Both the position numbers and the translations under genes were made by a program. The notes under the pieces were generated by a model. It saw only the letters and a program-made list of their open reading frames with translations. It was not told the DNA's origin and searched no databases. A stretch of 33,402 nucleotides of DNA from Clostridia bacterium. GTDB taxonomy: Bacteria > Bacillota_A > Clostridia > Christensenellales > Borkfalkiaceae. The stretch is taken from assembly GCA_017462825.1 (NCBI GenBank), contig JAFTQI010000033.1:1-33402 (forward strand), written 5' to 3'. How positions within the stretch are numbered: the first letter of the stretch is position 1; each line of letters opens with the position of its first letter. This document shows, piece after piece, positions 15,293 through 23,258 of this stretch.

Positions 15293-17467
15293 ATGATAGC
15301 GGAAGTAATCGTCGATATAGCGGCGAGTGAAACGGATAGAATATTCGATTATCTGTGCGACGAGAACACCATCGTCGGCAGCCGCGTCCGCGCGCCCTTT
15401 GGGGGCAAGACCGTGCCCGGGTTTGTCATGCGGTTAAAGGAAACGTCCGACGTGCCTGAGCACAGGCTCAAAAAGGTGTATCCCACGCCCGACGAATTGC
15501 CTGCGCTCAATGCGGAGTGTCTTGCTTTGGCGGATAAAATCACCGCGCGCTACCGCGTGCCTAAAGCGCTTACTTTGCGGCTCTTTTTGCCCTCTGAAAT
15601 GCGTACGGGTAAAGTGCGCGAGCTTACGCGCAACTACGCGGAGCTTACAATGCCCTTTTCGGAAATGAAATTCCGCACAGGCTCGAAAAACCAAATCGGG
15701 GCGGCGGAATATTTGGAGAAAAACGGCAAGAGCGATTGCGCGTATTTGAATAGCGTATTCCCCGGCGGCGTTTCCGCTTTGGAAAAAAAGGGGTACGTCA
15801 AAATCACGAAAGAGCAAATTTTGCGCGACCCATATAAGGAAGTCATATCCGAAAGCGTGGAGCGCACGCTCACGCCCGACCAAGAGAGGGCGGTCAAGAC
15901 GATTGAAACGGACCCTCGCACGGTGCAGCTTTTGCACGGCGTAACGGGAAGTGGAAAAACGGAAATTTACCTTACTTTGATAGCGAAATGCTTACGCGAA
16001 GGAAAATCTTCGATTTTTCTTGTGCCTGAAATTTCCTTGACCCCTCAAATGCTTTCCCAGCTTCGGGCAAGGTTTGGAAAACGCGCGGCGATTTTGCATA
16101 GCGGACTTTCCGCAGGCGAGCGTTTTGACGAATGGTGGCGGTTGCGCACGGGCGAAGCAAAAATCGCCATCGGCGCGAGAAGCGCCATCTTTTCCCCGCT
16201 TGAAAATCTCGGCGTTATCATCATTGACGAGGAGCACGATTCGAGCTATTCGAGTGAGTCTGCGCCAAGATATAATACTTTTGATATTGCGCTGCTTAGA
16301 GCGAAAAAGAACGGTTGCAAACTCGTTTTAGGGAGTGCGACCCCCGCCGTCGACACCTACAAACGAGCGGTGGAGGGAGAATTTTCACTTATTCGTTTGG
16401 ACAAGCGAATCAATCAAAAGCCGTTGCCTGAAATCACGATTGCAGACATGCGCCGAGAAGTGCGCAGGGGGAACAGTTCCGCCTTTTCGGGGGTACTCAA
16501 AGAAGAACTTTCCAAATGCCTTGCGTCGGGCAACCAAGCGATTTTGTTCTTGAATCGGCGCGGATATTCGCAAACGGTCATTTGCAAGGAATGCGGTTAC
16601 GTGGCAAAGTGCGAGGCTTGCGACGTTTCGCTTACCTATCACCGCGACGAAGACTGTTTAAAATGCCACTATTGCGGCACGAAATACAATATGCTTTCCG
16701 CTTGTCCCGATTGCGGCGGCAAAAAACTCTCGTACGCAGGTACGGGCACGCAGAGAATCGTGGCGGATTTGCAAAAACTCTATCCCACCGCACGCATTAT
16801 CCGTATGGACAACGACACGACGAGCGGCAAGGAAGGGCATTATAAGATACTCAAAACTTTCGCCGAACACAAAGCGGATATCCTTGTCGGTACGCAAATG
16901 ATTGCCAAGGGGCACGATTTCCCTGCGGTCACGCTCGTGGGGATTTTAGACGCGGATATGAGCCTGCATTTCTCCGATTATCGGAGTGGTGAGCGCACGT
17001 TCCAGCTTTTGACGCAGGTCGCGGGGAGAAGCGGCCGCGCGGAAGAAAAGGGGAAGGTTGTCTTGCAAACCTTTGACCCCGAAAACGACGTTTTGAGGTT
17101 TGCAACGGCGTACGATTATCAAGGCTTTTATGAAAATGAAATTTCCCTGCGCGCGGCGATGGCGTTTCCGCCCTATTCGAAAATCGTGCGGGTGTTGGTA
17201 ACGGGCGAGGATGATAAAAAAACCGTCGAAGTTTTGAGGCAAGTGTATTTCGCGCTCGAAAAGATTTACACAGAAAACACGGACAAATTCCTGTTCTTCA
17301 ATAAAATGCGTTCGCCGATTAAGCGGATACAAAACAAACACCGCTATCAAGTGCTTATGCGGCTTTCGGATACGTCGGTGTTGCCCGAAATTTACGCGGT
17401 TTGCGCGGACGCTAGAACGCGCGACGTGTTGGTGAGCGTAGAAGAAAACCCTGCGAACTTGAGCTAG
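15293..17467 (+). CDS. priA: primosomal helicase PriA
   Basis: A 724-residue superfamily 2 DNA helicase that recognises stalled forks and reloads the replicative helicase. The N-terminal DNA-binding part covers about residues 1-180. The helicase core has Walker A GVTGSGKTEIY and motif II DEEH. A zinc-binding cysteine array is inserted (CKECGYVAKCEACD, then CLKCHYCGTKYNMLSACPDCGG), followed by LVGTQMIAKGHDFPAVTLV and QVAGRSGRAEEKGKV. Length and order match the family. The AAAGGGGAG stretch before the ATG is the ribosome binding site. Its stop codon directly touches repeat copy B. Confidence 0.96.
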   Translation: MIAEVIVDIAASETDRIFDYLCDENTIVGSRVRAPFGGKTVPGFVMRLKETSDVPEHRLKKVYPTPDELPALNAECLALADKITARYRVPKALTLRLFLPSEMRTGKVRELTRNYAELTMPFSEMKFRTGSKNQIGAAEYLEKNGKSDCAYLNSVFPGGVSALEKKGYVKITKEQILRDPYKEVISESVERTLTPDQERAVKTIETDPRTVQLLHGVTGSGKTEIYLTLIAKCLREGKSSIFLVPEISLTPQMLSQLRARFGKRAAILHSGLSAGERFDEWWRLRTGEAKIAIGARSAIFSPLENLGVIIIDEEHDSSYSSESAPRYNTFDIALLRAKKNGCKLVLGSATPAVDTYKRAVEGEFSLIRLDKRINQKPLPEITIADMRREVRRGNSSAFSGVLKEELSKCLASGNQAILFLNRRGYSQTVICKECGYVAKCEACDVSLTYHRDEDCLKCHYCGTKYNMLSACPDCGGKKLSYAGTGTQRIVADLQKLYPTARIIRMDNDTTSGKEGHYKILKTFAEHKADILVGTQMIAKGHDFPAVTLVGILDADMSLHFSDYRSGERTFQLLTQVAGRSGRAEEKGKVVLQTFDPENDVLRFATAYDYQGFYENEISLRAAMAFPPYSKIVRVLVTGEDDKKTVEVLRQVYFALEKIYTENTDKFLFFNKMRSPIKRIQNKHRYQVLMRLSDTSVLPEIYAVCADARTRDVLVSVEENPANLS

Positions 17468-17510
17468 GTGGTTGGCAACCACGGGCAGTTTTAGCGTCTT
17501 ACCGTGCGGG
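17468..17510 (+). repeat. dispersed palindrome-plus-tail element, copy B
   Basis: It starts right after the priA stop with the palindrome GTGGTTG-G-CAACCAC (17468-17482), then GGGCA and the tail core TTTTAGCGTCTTACCGTGCG. It is 38 nt aligned to copy C with four differences. The palindrome differs in sequence from copies A and D but keeps its base pairing. Confidence 0.72.
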
Positions 17511-17562
17511 TTTTAAGGTGCATACGCGTCTGCTTTGGGCGTGCTTACGAAAGGAGTCTTAG

Positions 17563-17601
17563 GTGGCAACCACGGGCAATTTTAGTATCTTGCCGTGCGG
17601 G
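17563..17601 (+). repeat. dispersed palindrome-plus-tail element, copy C
   Basis: A short palindrome, GTGG-CAA-CCAC (17563-17573), then GGGCA and the tail core TTTTAGTATCTTGCCGTGCG. It sits 53 nt after copy B in the priA-def gap. It can also be read as a 13-codon frame, MATTGNFSILPCG, from the GTG at 17563 to the TGA at 17602. That frame is preceded by AAAGGAG (17550-17556), so it may be a tiny leader peptide gene. Confidence 0.65.
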
Positions 17602-17645
17602 TGAAGAGCGATGAATTTGAGTTTAGTAACAAAGGAGTATTTACA

Positions 17646-18098
17646 ATGGCAATACGTAACGTAGTGCAAGTCGGCGACGACGTATTAAGACAAAGATGCA
17701 ACGAAGTGACGGAGTTTGACGAAAAACTCCACGCCCTTTTGAACGATATGAAAGACACGGTGAAAAAGGAACAAGGCGCAGGTCTTGCCGCGCCTCAAGT
17801 GGGCGTACTCCGCCGCGTGGTCGTCGTGGACGTGGAAGAAGGGTATTTTGAATTTATCAACCCTGTACTCTTGCAGCAAAAAGGGGAACAGTCGGGTTGG
17901 GAGGGCTGTCTTTCCGTACGCGGAAAGAGCGGTATCGTTTCTCGTCCTATGAAAGTCACACTTGCTTTTCAAGACCGAAACGGCGAAAAGTACGTCTTGA
18001 AAGCCAAGGGCTTTTTCGCGCGCGCCATTTGTCACGAGCTCGACCATTTGGACGGGGTGTTGTATATAGATAAAGCAACGCACCTCGAGAAAAATTAA
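17646..18098 (+). CDS. def: peptide deformylase
   Basis: A 150-residue metalloenzyme that removes the formyl group from the initiator methionine of new proteins. All three motifs are present: GAGLAAPQVG (residues 44-53), EGCLS with metal ligand Cys88, and HELDH with His130, His134 and catalytic Glu131. The ATG at 17646 is preceded by AAAGGAG (17630-17636); the longer frame from 17595 lacks a ribosome binding site. It pairs functionally with fmt, which starts 167 nt downstream instead of the tight spacing usual for def-fmt. The gap holds a probable antisense RNA. Confidence 0.96.
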   Translation: MAIRNVVQVGDDVLRQRCNEVTEFDEKLHALLNDMKDTVKKEQGAGLAAPQVGVLRRVVVVDVEEGYFEFINPVLLQQKGEQSGWEGCLSVRGKSGIVSRPMKVTLAFQDRNGEKYVLKAKGFFARAICHELDHLDGVLYIDKATHLEKN

Positions 18099-18236
18099 AA
18101 AAACGGAGAAACCGCGGCAAAATACGGCGTTGCGGTTCCGTGTGCCTAGCTCATTTACGTCTAGTAAACTCCCGTCGGCATACTCACCGCGCCTTGGACT
18201 GCTCGCATCTCCGCCGTTTTCCTTGTGAAAACGGGC
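18097..18236 (-). ncRNA. candidate structured RNA between def and fmt, antisense direction
   Basis: Read on the minus strand, the 140 nt begin with a perfect 8-bp hairpin (18234-18227 with 18221-18214, loop ACAAG). A GC-rich body follows, with a TTTAC-TAGAC-GTAAA hairpin (18168-18154). It ends in a terminator-like stem (ACGGA and ACCGC arms at 18141-18132 and 18115-18103, with a 3-nt bulge) running into seven U (18103-18097). A weak promoter (TTCATA, 17 nt, AATAAT) may lie upstream at the fmt start. No minus-strand gene follows, so this is more likely an RNA than a leader. I cannot assign a known family. Confidence 0.45.
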
Positions 18237-18265
18237 ATTAAATTATTCCTAAAAGGAAACTTGAT

Positions 18266-19216
18266 ATGAAAATACTTTTTGCAGGTACGCCCGAGTTTGC
18301 GCTCGCGCCCTTACAAAACATAATAGAGAACGGCTTTGAAGTCGTCGGCGTTATCACGCAAACGGACAAACCGCAAGGCAGAAAGGGGATACTCACGCCC
18401 CCGCCTGTAAAGGTGCTTGCGGAAAAACTCGGTTTGCCTGTGTTACAGCCCGAAAAAATCCGCGATGAACTCGATGCAGTCAAGGCGTTCCAAGCCGACC
18501 TTATGGTCACTTGCGCATACGGTCAAATTTTGACCCAAGCGGTGCTTGATATTTTCCCGATGGGGGTTTGGAATATCCATGCGGGATTGTTGCCCGCATA
18601 CCGCGGCGCGTCGCCCATTCAAAGCTGTATTATCAACGGCGAGGGTGAAACGGGCGTGTCGATTATGAAAACGGAGCTGGGCTTAGACAGCGGCGATATT
18701 CTTTGCGTGGGCAAAACGCCCATTGACGAAGCAGAAACGTACGGCGAGCTTTCGGCGCGGCTTTCTATTCTCGGCGCAAAGCTTATTGTGGACGGTTTAA
18801 ACGCCTTAAAATCAGGGAACTACACCCTTACGCCGCAAGGGGCGGACGGTGTGAATACCGTTCGAAAAATCGGCAAAGAACATGCAAAAATCGACTTTAA
18901 CAAGACGGCAAAAGAAATCGTGGATTTGGTGCGCGGAATGAACCCTGCTCCAGTAGCGTACGCCGAGCTTGAGGGGAATAAAATCAACGTTTACCGCGCG
19001 GAAAAAGCGGCGCTTACCGATGAAGAAAAGGAGGCGTTTGGCGGGGTGCAAATCGGGGAGGTTTTGTCCGATAGACCTAAGCGCGGGTTGCTTGTCAAGT
19101 GCTTAGACGGCGCGGTCAAGCTTTTGGAAGTGCAAGGCGCAGGCGGGAAACGTATGTCGGGCGGGGATTTCTTGAACGGCAGAAAAGTGCAAAAGGGACA
19201 GGTGTTCTCATGCTGA
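18266..19216 (+). CDS. fmt: methionyl-tRNA formyltransferase
   Basis: A 316-residue enzyme that formylates initiator Met-tRNA using 10-formyltetrahydrofolate. The N-terminal Rossmann-like domain starts MKILFAGTPEFA. The catalytic segment includes HAGLLPAYRGASPIQ and the later LGLDSGDIL; the C-terminal OB-type domain (about 210-316) binds the tRNA. The length is standard. AAAAGGAAAC before the ATG is the ribosome binding site. Its last 7 nt overlap the start of rsmB, so the two are translationally coupled, as in many Firmicutes. Def, upstream, removes the formyl group added here. Confidence 0.96.
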   Translation: MKILFAGTPEFALAPLQNIIENGFEVVGVITQTDKPQGRKGILTPPPVKVLAEKLGLPVLQPEKIRDELDAVKAFQADLMVTCAYGQILTQAVLDIFPMGVWNIHAGLLPAYRGASPIQSCIINGEGETGVSIMKTELGLDSGDILCVGKTPIDEAETYGELSARLSILGAKLIVDGLNALKSGNYTLTPQGADGVNTVRKIGKEHAKIDFNKTAKEIVDLVRGMNPAPVAYAELEGNKINVYRAEKAALTDEEKEAFGGVQIGEVLSDRPKRGLLVKCLDGAVKLLEVQGAGGKRMSGGDFLNGRKVQKGQVFSC

Positions 19217-20445
19217 CGAACCCCGTTTACGACCCCTTTTTGATTTTAACAAAAATCTATTCGGACGGCGCGCACGTCAAGCAAGCGATTGCCGATACGT
19301 ATATTGAAGAACAGTATCGCTCGCGCACGGTAAAAATTGTGTACGGGGTACTTGAAAACGATTTGTATTTCGATTACTGTATTCGTCACTACGCGCCCAA
19401 AGCGCCTAAGCTCGCGGTGCGGACGATTCTCAAAATTTCCCTTTATATGCTCCTTGAAATGGAGAAAAAGCGGTATATGGTCACCGACTGTGCGGTAGAC
19501 TTATGCAAAAGACTTGGCAAAAGCGGCGTGAGCGGATTTGTCAACGCTTTTTTGCGTCGGTTTGACAAGGCGGCGGTGGACGAGAAATTGAAAGGGGAAA
19601 AGGACGGCGAAGCAATCGCTCTTTCCTACCCTGTTTTCGCTTACGAAATGCTGAAAAAAGAGTACGGCAACCGCGCGAAAGCCATTGCGGCGGCGCGGGC
19701 TAAAGGAGTATCCGTTCGATTTGAGAAAAACGCGGAAAAGTACGAAAACAAACCGCATATCCAAACGCCGTTTGCGGATAATTATATCTTTGAAAATTTT
19801 GTGCGCGATGAGGGTTTTGATAACGGCGAATATACCTTTCAATCGGTGGGGAGTATCGCGATTTGCGATTGCGTAGCCCCGTGCGAAAGCTTGCTTGATT
19901 GTTGTGCCGCGCCGGGCGGTAAATCGGTGTTGCTTGCCAAAAAATGCGGACAAGTGACCTCCTTTGAACTGCACGCGCATAGAGTGGAATTGATTCGACA
20001 GTACAAGACTCGCATGGGTGTGGAAAATGTGACGGAGCTGCAAAAGGACAGCAGTGTTTTCGACGCTAAGTACGAAGAAAAGTTCGACGCTGTTTTATGT
20101 GATGCGCCCTGTTCGGGTTACGGCACGGTCAGCGAGAATCCCGATATTAAAATCTTCCGTAAAAAGGAAGATATTTTGGCGCTTGAAAAATCACAAAGCG
20201 GGATTTTGGACGCCGTTTGTCGGTATGTGAAAAAGGGGGGCGCGCTCTACTATTCTACCTGCTCGCTTTTCGAGTGCGAGAACGACAAAACGGTGGAAAA
20301 TTTCTTAAAAAATCACGCGGATTTTAGCGTGGAAAGCTTGGAAAGTCCGCTTTTCCACGAAAAGAAAAAATACGGCTTGCAATTCTTGCCCGACACGGCG
20401 TACGGCGCGGGTTTTTACGTTTGTAAGCTGCGCAAAAAACCGTAA
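19210..20445 (+). CDS. rsmB: 16S rRNA (cytosine-967 C5) methyltransferase RsmB
   Basis: A 411-residue S-adenosylmethionine-dependent methyltransferase that modifies 16S rRNA. The first 130 or so residues are a NusB-like RNA-binding domain. The Rossmann methyltransferase domain contains LDCCAAPGGKSVLLA (SAM binding). Two catalytic cysteines lie in DAPCSGYGTVSENPD and STCSLF. I start it at the ATG at 19210, which overlaps the fmt stop by 7 nt (ATGCTGA); the upstream in-frame start at 19099 lies deep in fmt. The length is slightly below the usual 430-450. rlmN follows 15 nt after the stop. Confidence 0.95.
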   Translation: MLTNPVYDPFLILTKIYSDGAHVKQAIADTYIEEQYRSRTVKIVYGVLENDLYFDYCIRHYAPKAPKLAVRTILKISLYMLLEMEKKRYMVTDCAVDLCKRLGKSGVSGFVNAFLRRFDKAAVDEKLKGEKDGEAIALSYPVFAYEMLKKEYGNRAKAIAAARAKGVSVRFEKNAEKYENKPHIQTPFADNYIFENFVRDEGFDNGEYTFQSVGSIAICDCVAPCESLLDCCAAPGGKSVLLAKKCGQVTSFELHAHRVELIRQYKTRMGVENVTELQKDSSVFDAKYEEKFDAVLCDAPCSGYGTVSENPDIKIFRKKEDILALEKSQSGILDAVCRYVKKGGALYYSTCSLFECENDKTVENFLKNHADFSVESLESPLFHEKKKYGLQFLPDTAYGAGFYVCKLRKKP

Positions 20446-20460
20446 CGGCAGGGAAATGGC

Positions 20461-21537
20461 ATGAAGAAGATTTTACAGGATTTATCGTTTGCCGAGTTGG
20501 AGACGCTGGTGCTTGATTTGGGTGAGAAAAAGTTCCGCGCAAAACAGCTTTATGAAGGCTTGATGCAGGGGAAAGCAATTAGCGAGATTTCCTCCCTTTC
20601 CAAGGCTTTAAAAGGGCGGCTTTGCGAAGAATACGAAGACCGCGCGATAAAAATAAAAGAGACCTATCTTTCGTCCGACGGTACGGAAAAATACTTATTC
20701 GAGTACGCCGACGGAAACCTTGTGGAAGGAGTTTTGATGAAATATAAGTACGGCTATACGCAATGCGTTTCTACGCAGGTCGGGTGCCGTATGGGTTGTA
20801 AATTTTGCGCGTCCACGCTTGGCGGGCTTGTCCGCAATTTAACGGCAGGGGAGATTTTGTCGCAAATTCTCATTGTCAACGCTTTGCATAAAGGGGAAGT
20901 GACGGGGCAGGGCAAGGAAGCCCGCGCCGTGACGAACGTCGTGCTAATGGGCAGCGGCGAACCGCTTGATAACTACGATGAAGTATTAAAATTTTTACGA
21001 AACGTAACGGCGGACGGCGGCGTGTGCATTAGCGCGCGGAATATTTCTCTATCAACGTGCGGTATCGTGCCGAAAATGTACCGTTTGGCGGACGAGGGTA
21101 TTTCGTTGAATTTGACTGTTTCTCTGCACGCGACGGACGATGAAACGCGCGCAAGAACTATGCCCGTAGCCAAGGCGTACAAGATTGCGGAAATCTTAAA
21201 AGCTTGCGATTATTATTTCAAAAAGACGGGCAGAAGATACTATTTCGAATACACCCTTATCGAGGGTGAAAACTGCGACGAAGAACACGCGAAAGCGCTT
21301 GTAAAACTTTTAAAAGGCAAGCCTTGTCACGTGAACTTGATTCGTTTAAACGAAGTGAAAGAGCGCGAGCTGAAAGCGCTTGGGGATAAGGAAGCATATC
21401 GTTTTTTGGGTATGCTGGAAAAGGGCGGACTTTCGGCTACGCTTCGCCGTCAAATCGGCGTGGATATCGGCGGTGCGTGCGGACAGCTTCGCGCAGGGTA
21501 TTTAGAGGAAAAGGAGAAAGAATATGAAAAAAATTAA
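20461..21537 (+). CDS. rlmN: dual-specificity RNA methyltransferase RlmN
   Basis: A 358-residue radical SAM enzyme that methylates C2 of A2503 in 23S rRNA and A37 in some tRNAs. The [4Fe-4S] cysteines are Cys109, Cys113 and Cys116 in GCRMGCKFC. Cys102 and Cys340 are the residues expected to form the methylated-cysteine mechanism pair. The N-terminus carries a helical accessory domain. It is the third of three consecutive RNA/translation genes. The coding end overlaps the start of rpe by 14 nt. In Bacillus this position is followed by prpC-prkC-rsgA, all of which are missing here. Confidence 0.96.
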   Translation: MKKILQDLSFAELETLVLDLGEKKFRAKQLYEGLMQGKAISEISSLSKALKGRLCEEYEDRAIKIKETYLSSDGTEKYLFEYADGNLVEGVLMKYKYGYTQCVSTQVGCRMGCKFCASTLGGLVRNLTAGEILSQILIVNALHKGEVTGQGKEARAVTNVVLMGSGEPLDNYDEVLKFLRNVTADGGVCISARNISLSTCGIVPKMYRLADEGISLNLTVSLHATDDETRARTMPVAKAYKIAEILKACDYYFKKTGRRYYFEYTLIEGENCDEEHAKALVKLLKGKPCHVNLIRLNEVKERELKALGDKEAYRFLGMLEKGGLSATLRRQIGVDIGGACGQLRAGYLEEKEKEYEKN

Positions 21538-22177
21538 AATCGCTCCGTCCATTTTATCGGCGGATTTTTCTAAGATGGGGGAAGAGGTGCGTTCTTTGGA
21601 AGCGTGCGGCGCGGATATGGTGCATTGTGACGTAATGGACGGCGTGTTTGTTAATAATATCACGTTCGGGCTGAAAATGGTGGAAGATATTCGCAAACAT
21701 ACGTCGCTTCCGCTCGATTGTCATTTAATGATTGTGCAGCCTGAAAAGTATGTAGAGCGGTTTGCAAAGGCGGGCGCGGATATTATCACCGTGCATTACG
21801 AGGCTTGTCAAGACAACTTAAAAGAAGTGCTTTCGCTTATTAAATCGACGGGTGTGAAGTGCGGCGCGGTCATTAATCCCGATACCCTTGTGGCAAAAAT
21901 AAAGGAGGAAATTTTGCTTTGCGATATGGTGCTTGTCATGAGCGTATTCCCCGGGTTTGGCGGACAAAAATTCATTCCGTCGGCACTGGAAAAACTGCGT
22001 GAAATCCGCGCGATTATCGACGGGAGCGGCAAGGAAATCGATTTACAGATCGACGGCGGCGTAACGGAAGAAAACGTCGAAGAAATTAAGGCGGCGGGCG
22101 CGAACGTGATTGTAGCGGGAAGCGCGGTGTTTAAGGCGAACGATAGGGCGGCGGTGATTGCAAAACTGAAAGAATAA
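21524..22177 (+). CDS. rpe: ribulose-phosphate 3-epimerase
   Basis: A 217-residue TIM-barrel enzyme interconverting ribulose 5-phosphate and xylulose 5-phosphate in the pentose phosphate pathway. Signature segments are IAPSILSADFSKMGEE, DVMDGVFVNNITFG with the metal-binding DxMDG, LDCHLMI, VMSVFPGFGGQKF and LQIDGGVTEEN. The AAGGAGAAAG Shine-Dalgarno lies within the rlmN coding end, and the start overlaps that gene by 14 nt, so translation is coupled. A strong hairpin follows. In Bacillus rpe is preceded by rsgA and followed by thiN; here neither is present. Confidence 0.95.
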   Translation: MKKIKIAPSILSADFSKMGEEVRSLEACGADMVHCDVMDGVFVNNITFGLKMVEDIRKHTSLPLDCHLMIVQPEKYVERFAKAGADIITVHYEACQDNLKEVLSLIKSTGVKCGAVINPDTLVAKIKEEILLCDMVLVMSVFPGFGGQKFIPSALEKLREIRAIIDGSGKEIDLQIDGGVTEENVEEIKAAGANVIVAGSAVFKANDRAAVIAKLKE

Positions 22178-22180
22178 AAC

Positions 22181-22212
22181 AACGCGGCGAGAGTTTTTGC
22201 TCTCGCCGCGTT
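22181..22212 (+). terminator. hairpin after rpe, poor T tail
   Basis: A perfect 13-bp stem (22181-22193 with 22200-22212) has a 6-nt loop. No T run follows on the + strand, so it may act as an mRNA-stabilising 3' end or work with a trailing factor rather than as a canonical terminator. Confidence 0.6.
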
Positions 22213-22274
22213 AATGAATAGAATTTGTGCCGTTCCTAATATATTCTAATATATTATGCTATTACGCGCGCGTG

Positions 22275-22308
22275 AAAGAAAAAAGCCGACTGCTTTCGCA
22301 GTCGGCTT
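22275..22308 (-). terminator. terminator of rpmB on the minus strand
   Basis: The stem AAGCCGACTGC/GCAGTCGGCTT (22283-22293 with 22298-22308) is followed, on the minus strand, by a run of U (complement of the A-rich 22275-22284). It would end rpmB transcription, which runs leftward from 22522. Confidence 0.85.
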
Positions 22309-22339
22309 CATTGCTGAATGAAAAAAAGCGTGAGGAAAC

Positions 22340-22522
22340 TTACGCTTTTTTAAGGGTTCTGATACATCTAGCGCAAACGTAACCGTTCATTTCCTTTCCG
22401 TCTTCAACGTAGTCGATTTTTTGTACGTTTACCTTGAACGTTCTTCTCGTTTTACGGTTGGAGTGGCTTACGTTGTTGCCCGACGCTTGACCTTTACCGC
22501 AAATATTGCATACTCTGGACAT
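22340..22522 (-). CDS. rpmB: 50S ribosomal protein L28
   Basis: A 60-residue large-subunit protein of the zinc-binding type, with CNIC near the N-terminus and CARC near the C-terminus as the two halves of a Cys4 site. It begins [27 protein letters not shown], given here only in part of its length as needed. The GGAGGTG Shine-Dalgarno and a TTGCGC/TATACT promoter are visible on the minus strand. It is divergent from asp23, as in Bacillus subtilis, where rpmB and yloU are also back to back. Confidence 0.97.
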   Translation of the reverse strand: MSRVCNICGKGQASGNNVSHSNRKTRRTFKVNVQKIDYVEDGKEMNGYVCARCIRTLKKA

Positions 22523-22561
22523 ATTAACACCTCCGATTTTTGGGTTATTTTTTTCTAAATT

Positions 22562-22590
22562 AGTATAGTCTTGCTCGTTTTTACGCGCAA
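22562..22590 (-). promoter_or_regulatory. rpmB promoter on the minus strand
   Basis: On the minus strand, TTGCGC (22590-22585), a 17-nt spacer and TATACT (22567-22562). The leader to the rpmB ATG (22522) is about 33 nt. Confidence 0.78.
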
Positions 22591-22709
22591 AAAAAACGCA
22601 TCTTGTAAAACAAGCATATTAAATATAGCATTTTTCTTTTGAAAAAGCAATCAAAAACGCGGCTAAAAATGTAAAAAATAAAAAAATTCCGAAAAAAATG
22701 AAAAAGTAC

Positions 22710-22738
22710 TTGCAAAATGTAGGGAAATGGTGTACAAT
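22710..22738 (+). promoter_or_regulatory. promoter for asp23
   Basis: TTGCAA (22710-22715), a 17-nt spacer and TACAAT (22733-22738). The asp23 ATG is at 22762 with a GGAG ribosome binding site. It is divergent from the rpmB promoter. Confidence 0.75.
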
Positions 22739-22761
22739 AAATAAGAACTTGGAGAAAGATT

Positions 22762-23100
22762 ATGTCAGTTAATACCAACAACGCATACGGAAAAATTTCT
22801 ATAACCGACCTTGCGATCGCGAAGGTCGCGTCTAAAACTGCGATGGGTGCTTACGGCATCGTGGAGATGGCTGCGCGCCTTCCGCGCGACCGTTATAAGA
22901 AAGATGAGTGCGCAAAAGGTATTCGCGTCACCACTTTCGACAATCGAATTTATATCGACGTTTACGTCGTTATGAAATACGGCGTATCCATCGGCGCTGT
23001 TGCGGAATCCTTAAAGGAAGAAGTAAAGTATAAGGTGGAAGCGTTTACGGATATGGTCGTAAGCACCGTCAACGTGAACGTCGTCGGCATTAAACTCTAA
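22762..23100 (+). CDS. Asp23/Gls24 family envelope stress protein
   Basis: A 112-residue protein of the Asp23/Gls24 family (YloU type). It has no signal peptide or transmembrane segment. Typical elements are GKISITDLAIAKVASKTA, with the final VVSTVNVNVVGIKL forming the conserved beta-hairpin. Family members are abundant cytoplasmic proteins linked to envelope stress, and YloU is usually encoded beside the FakA homologue. Here fakA starts 158 nt downstream, separated by a structured stretch, so the coupling may be partial. The molecular role of this particular copy is unknown. Confidence 0.92.
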   Translation: MSVNTNNAYGKISITDLAIAKVASKTAMGAYGIVEMAARLPRDRYKKDECAKGIRVTTFDNRIYIDVYVVMKYGVSIGAVAESLKEEVKYKVEAFTDMVVSTVNVNVVGIKL

Positions 23101-23107
23101 ATATCCT

Positions 23108-23208
23108 AACGGCGCAGCCGGTTCTCCCGTTTGCGCGTTTTATCATGCGTGACTCAATTTCCTATTTCCATGCAAGGCAATTTTGCCTAATTCCTTAAAG
23201 AGTCGCGT
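23108..23208 (+). other. structured region between asp23 and fakA
   Basis: One weak hairpin (AACGGCGCA...TGCGCGTT, 23108-23139) is followed by a nested structure. GCGTGACTC (23147-23155) pairs with GAGTCGCGT (23200-23208, two G-T pairs) around AGGCAA-TT-TTGCCT (23175-23188). No long T run follows. It may tune transcription or translation between the two genes; I cannot assign a class. Confidence 0.35.
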
Positions 23209-23258
23209 AATTTTCCGCGCTTTGCGGACTTACAAAAAGATTAAAGGAGCATTAACAA

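Noticed and set aside
22340..22522. Inversion of rpmB as a rearrangement
   Set aside because: rpmB is divergent from the asp23 homologue in Bacillus too, so the orientation is ancestral.
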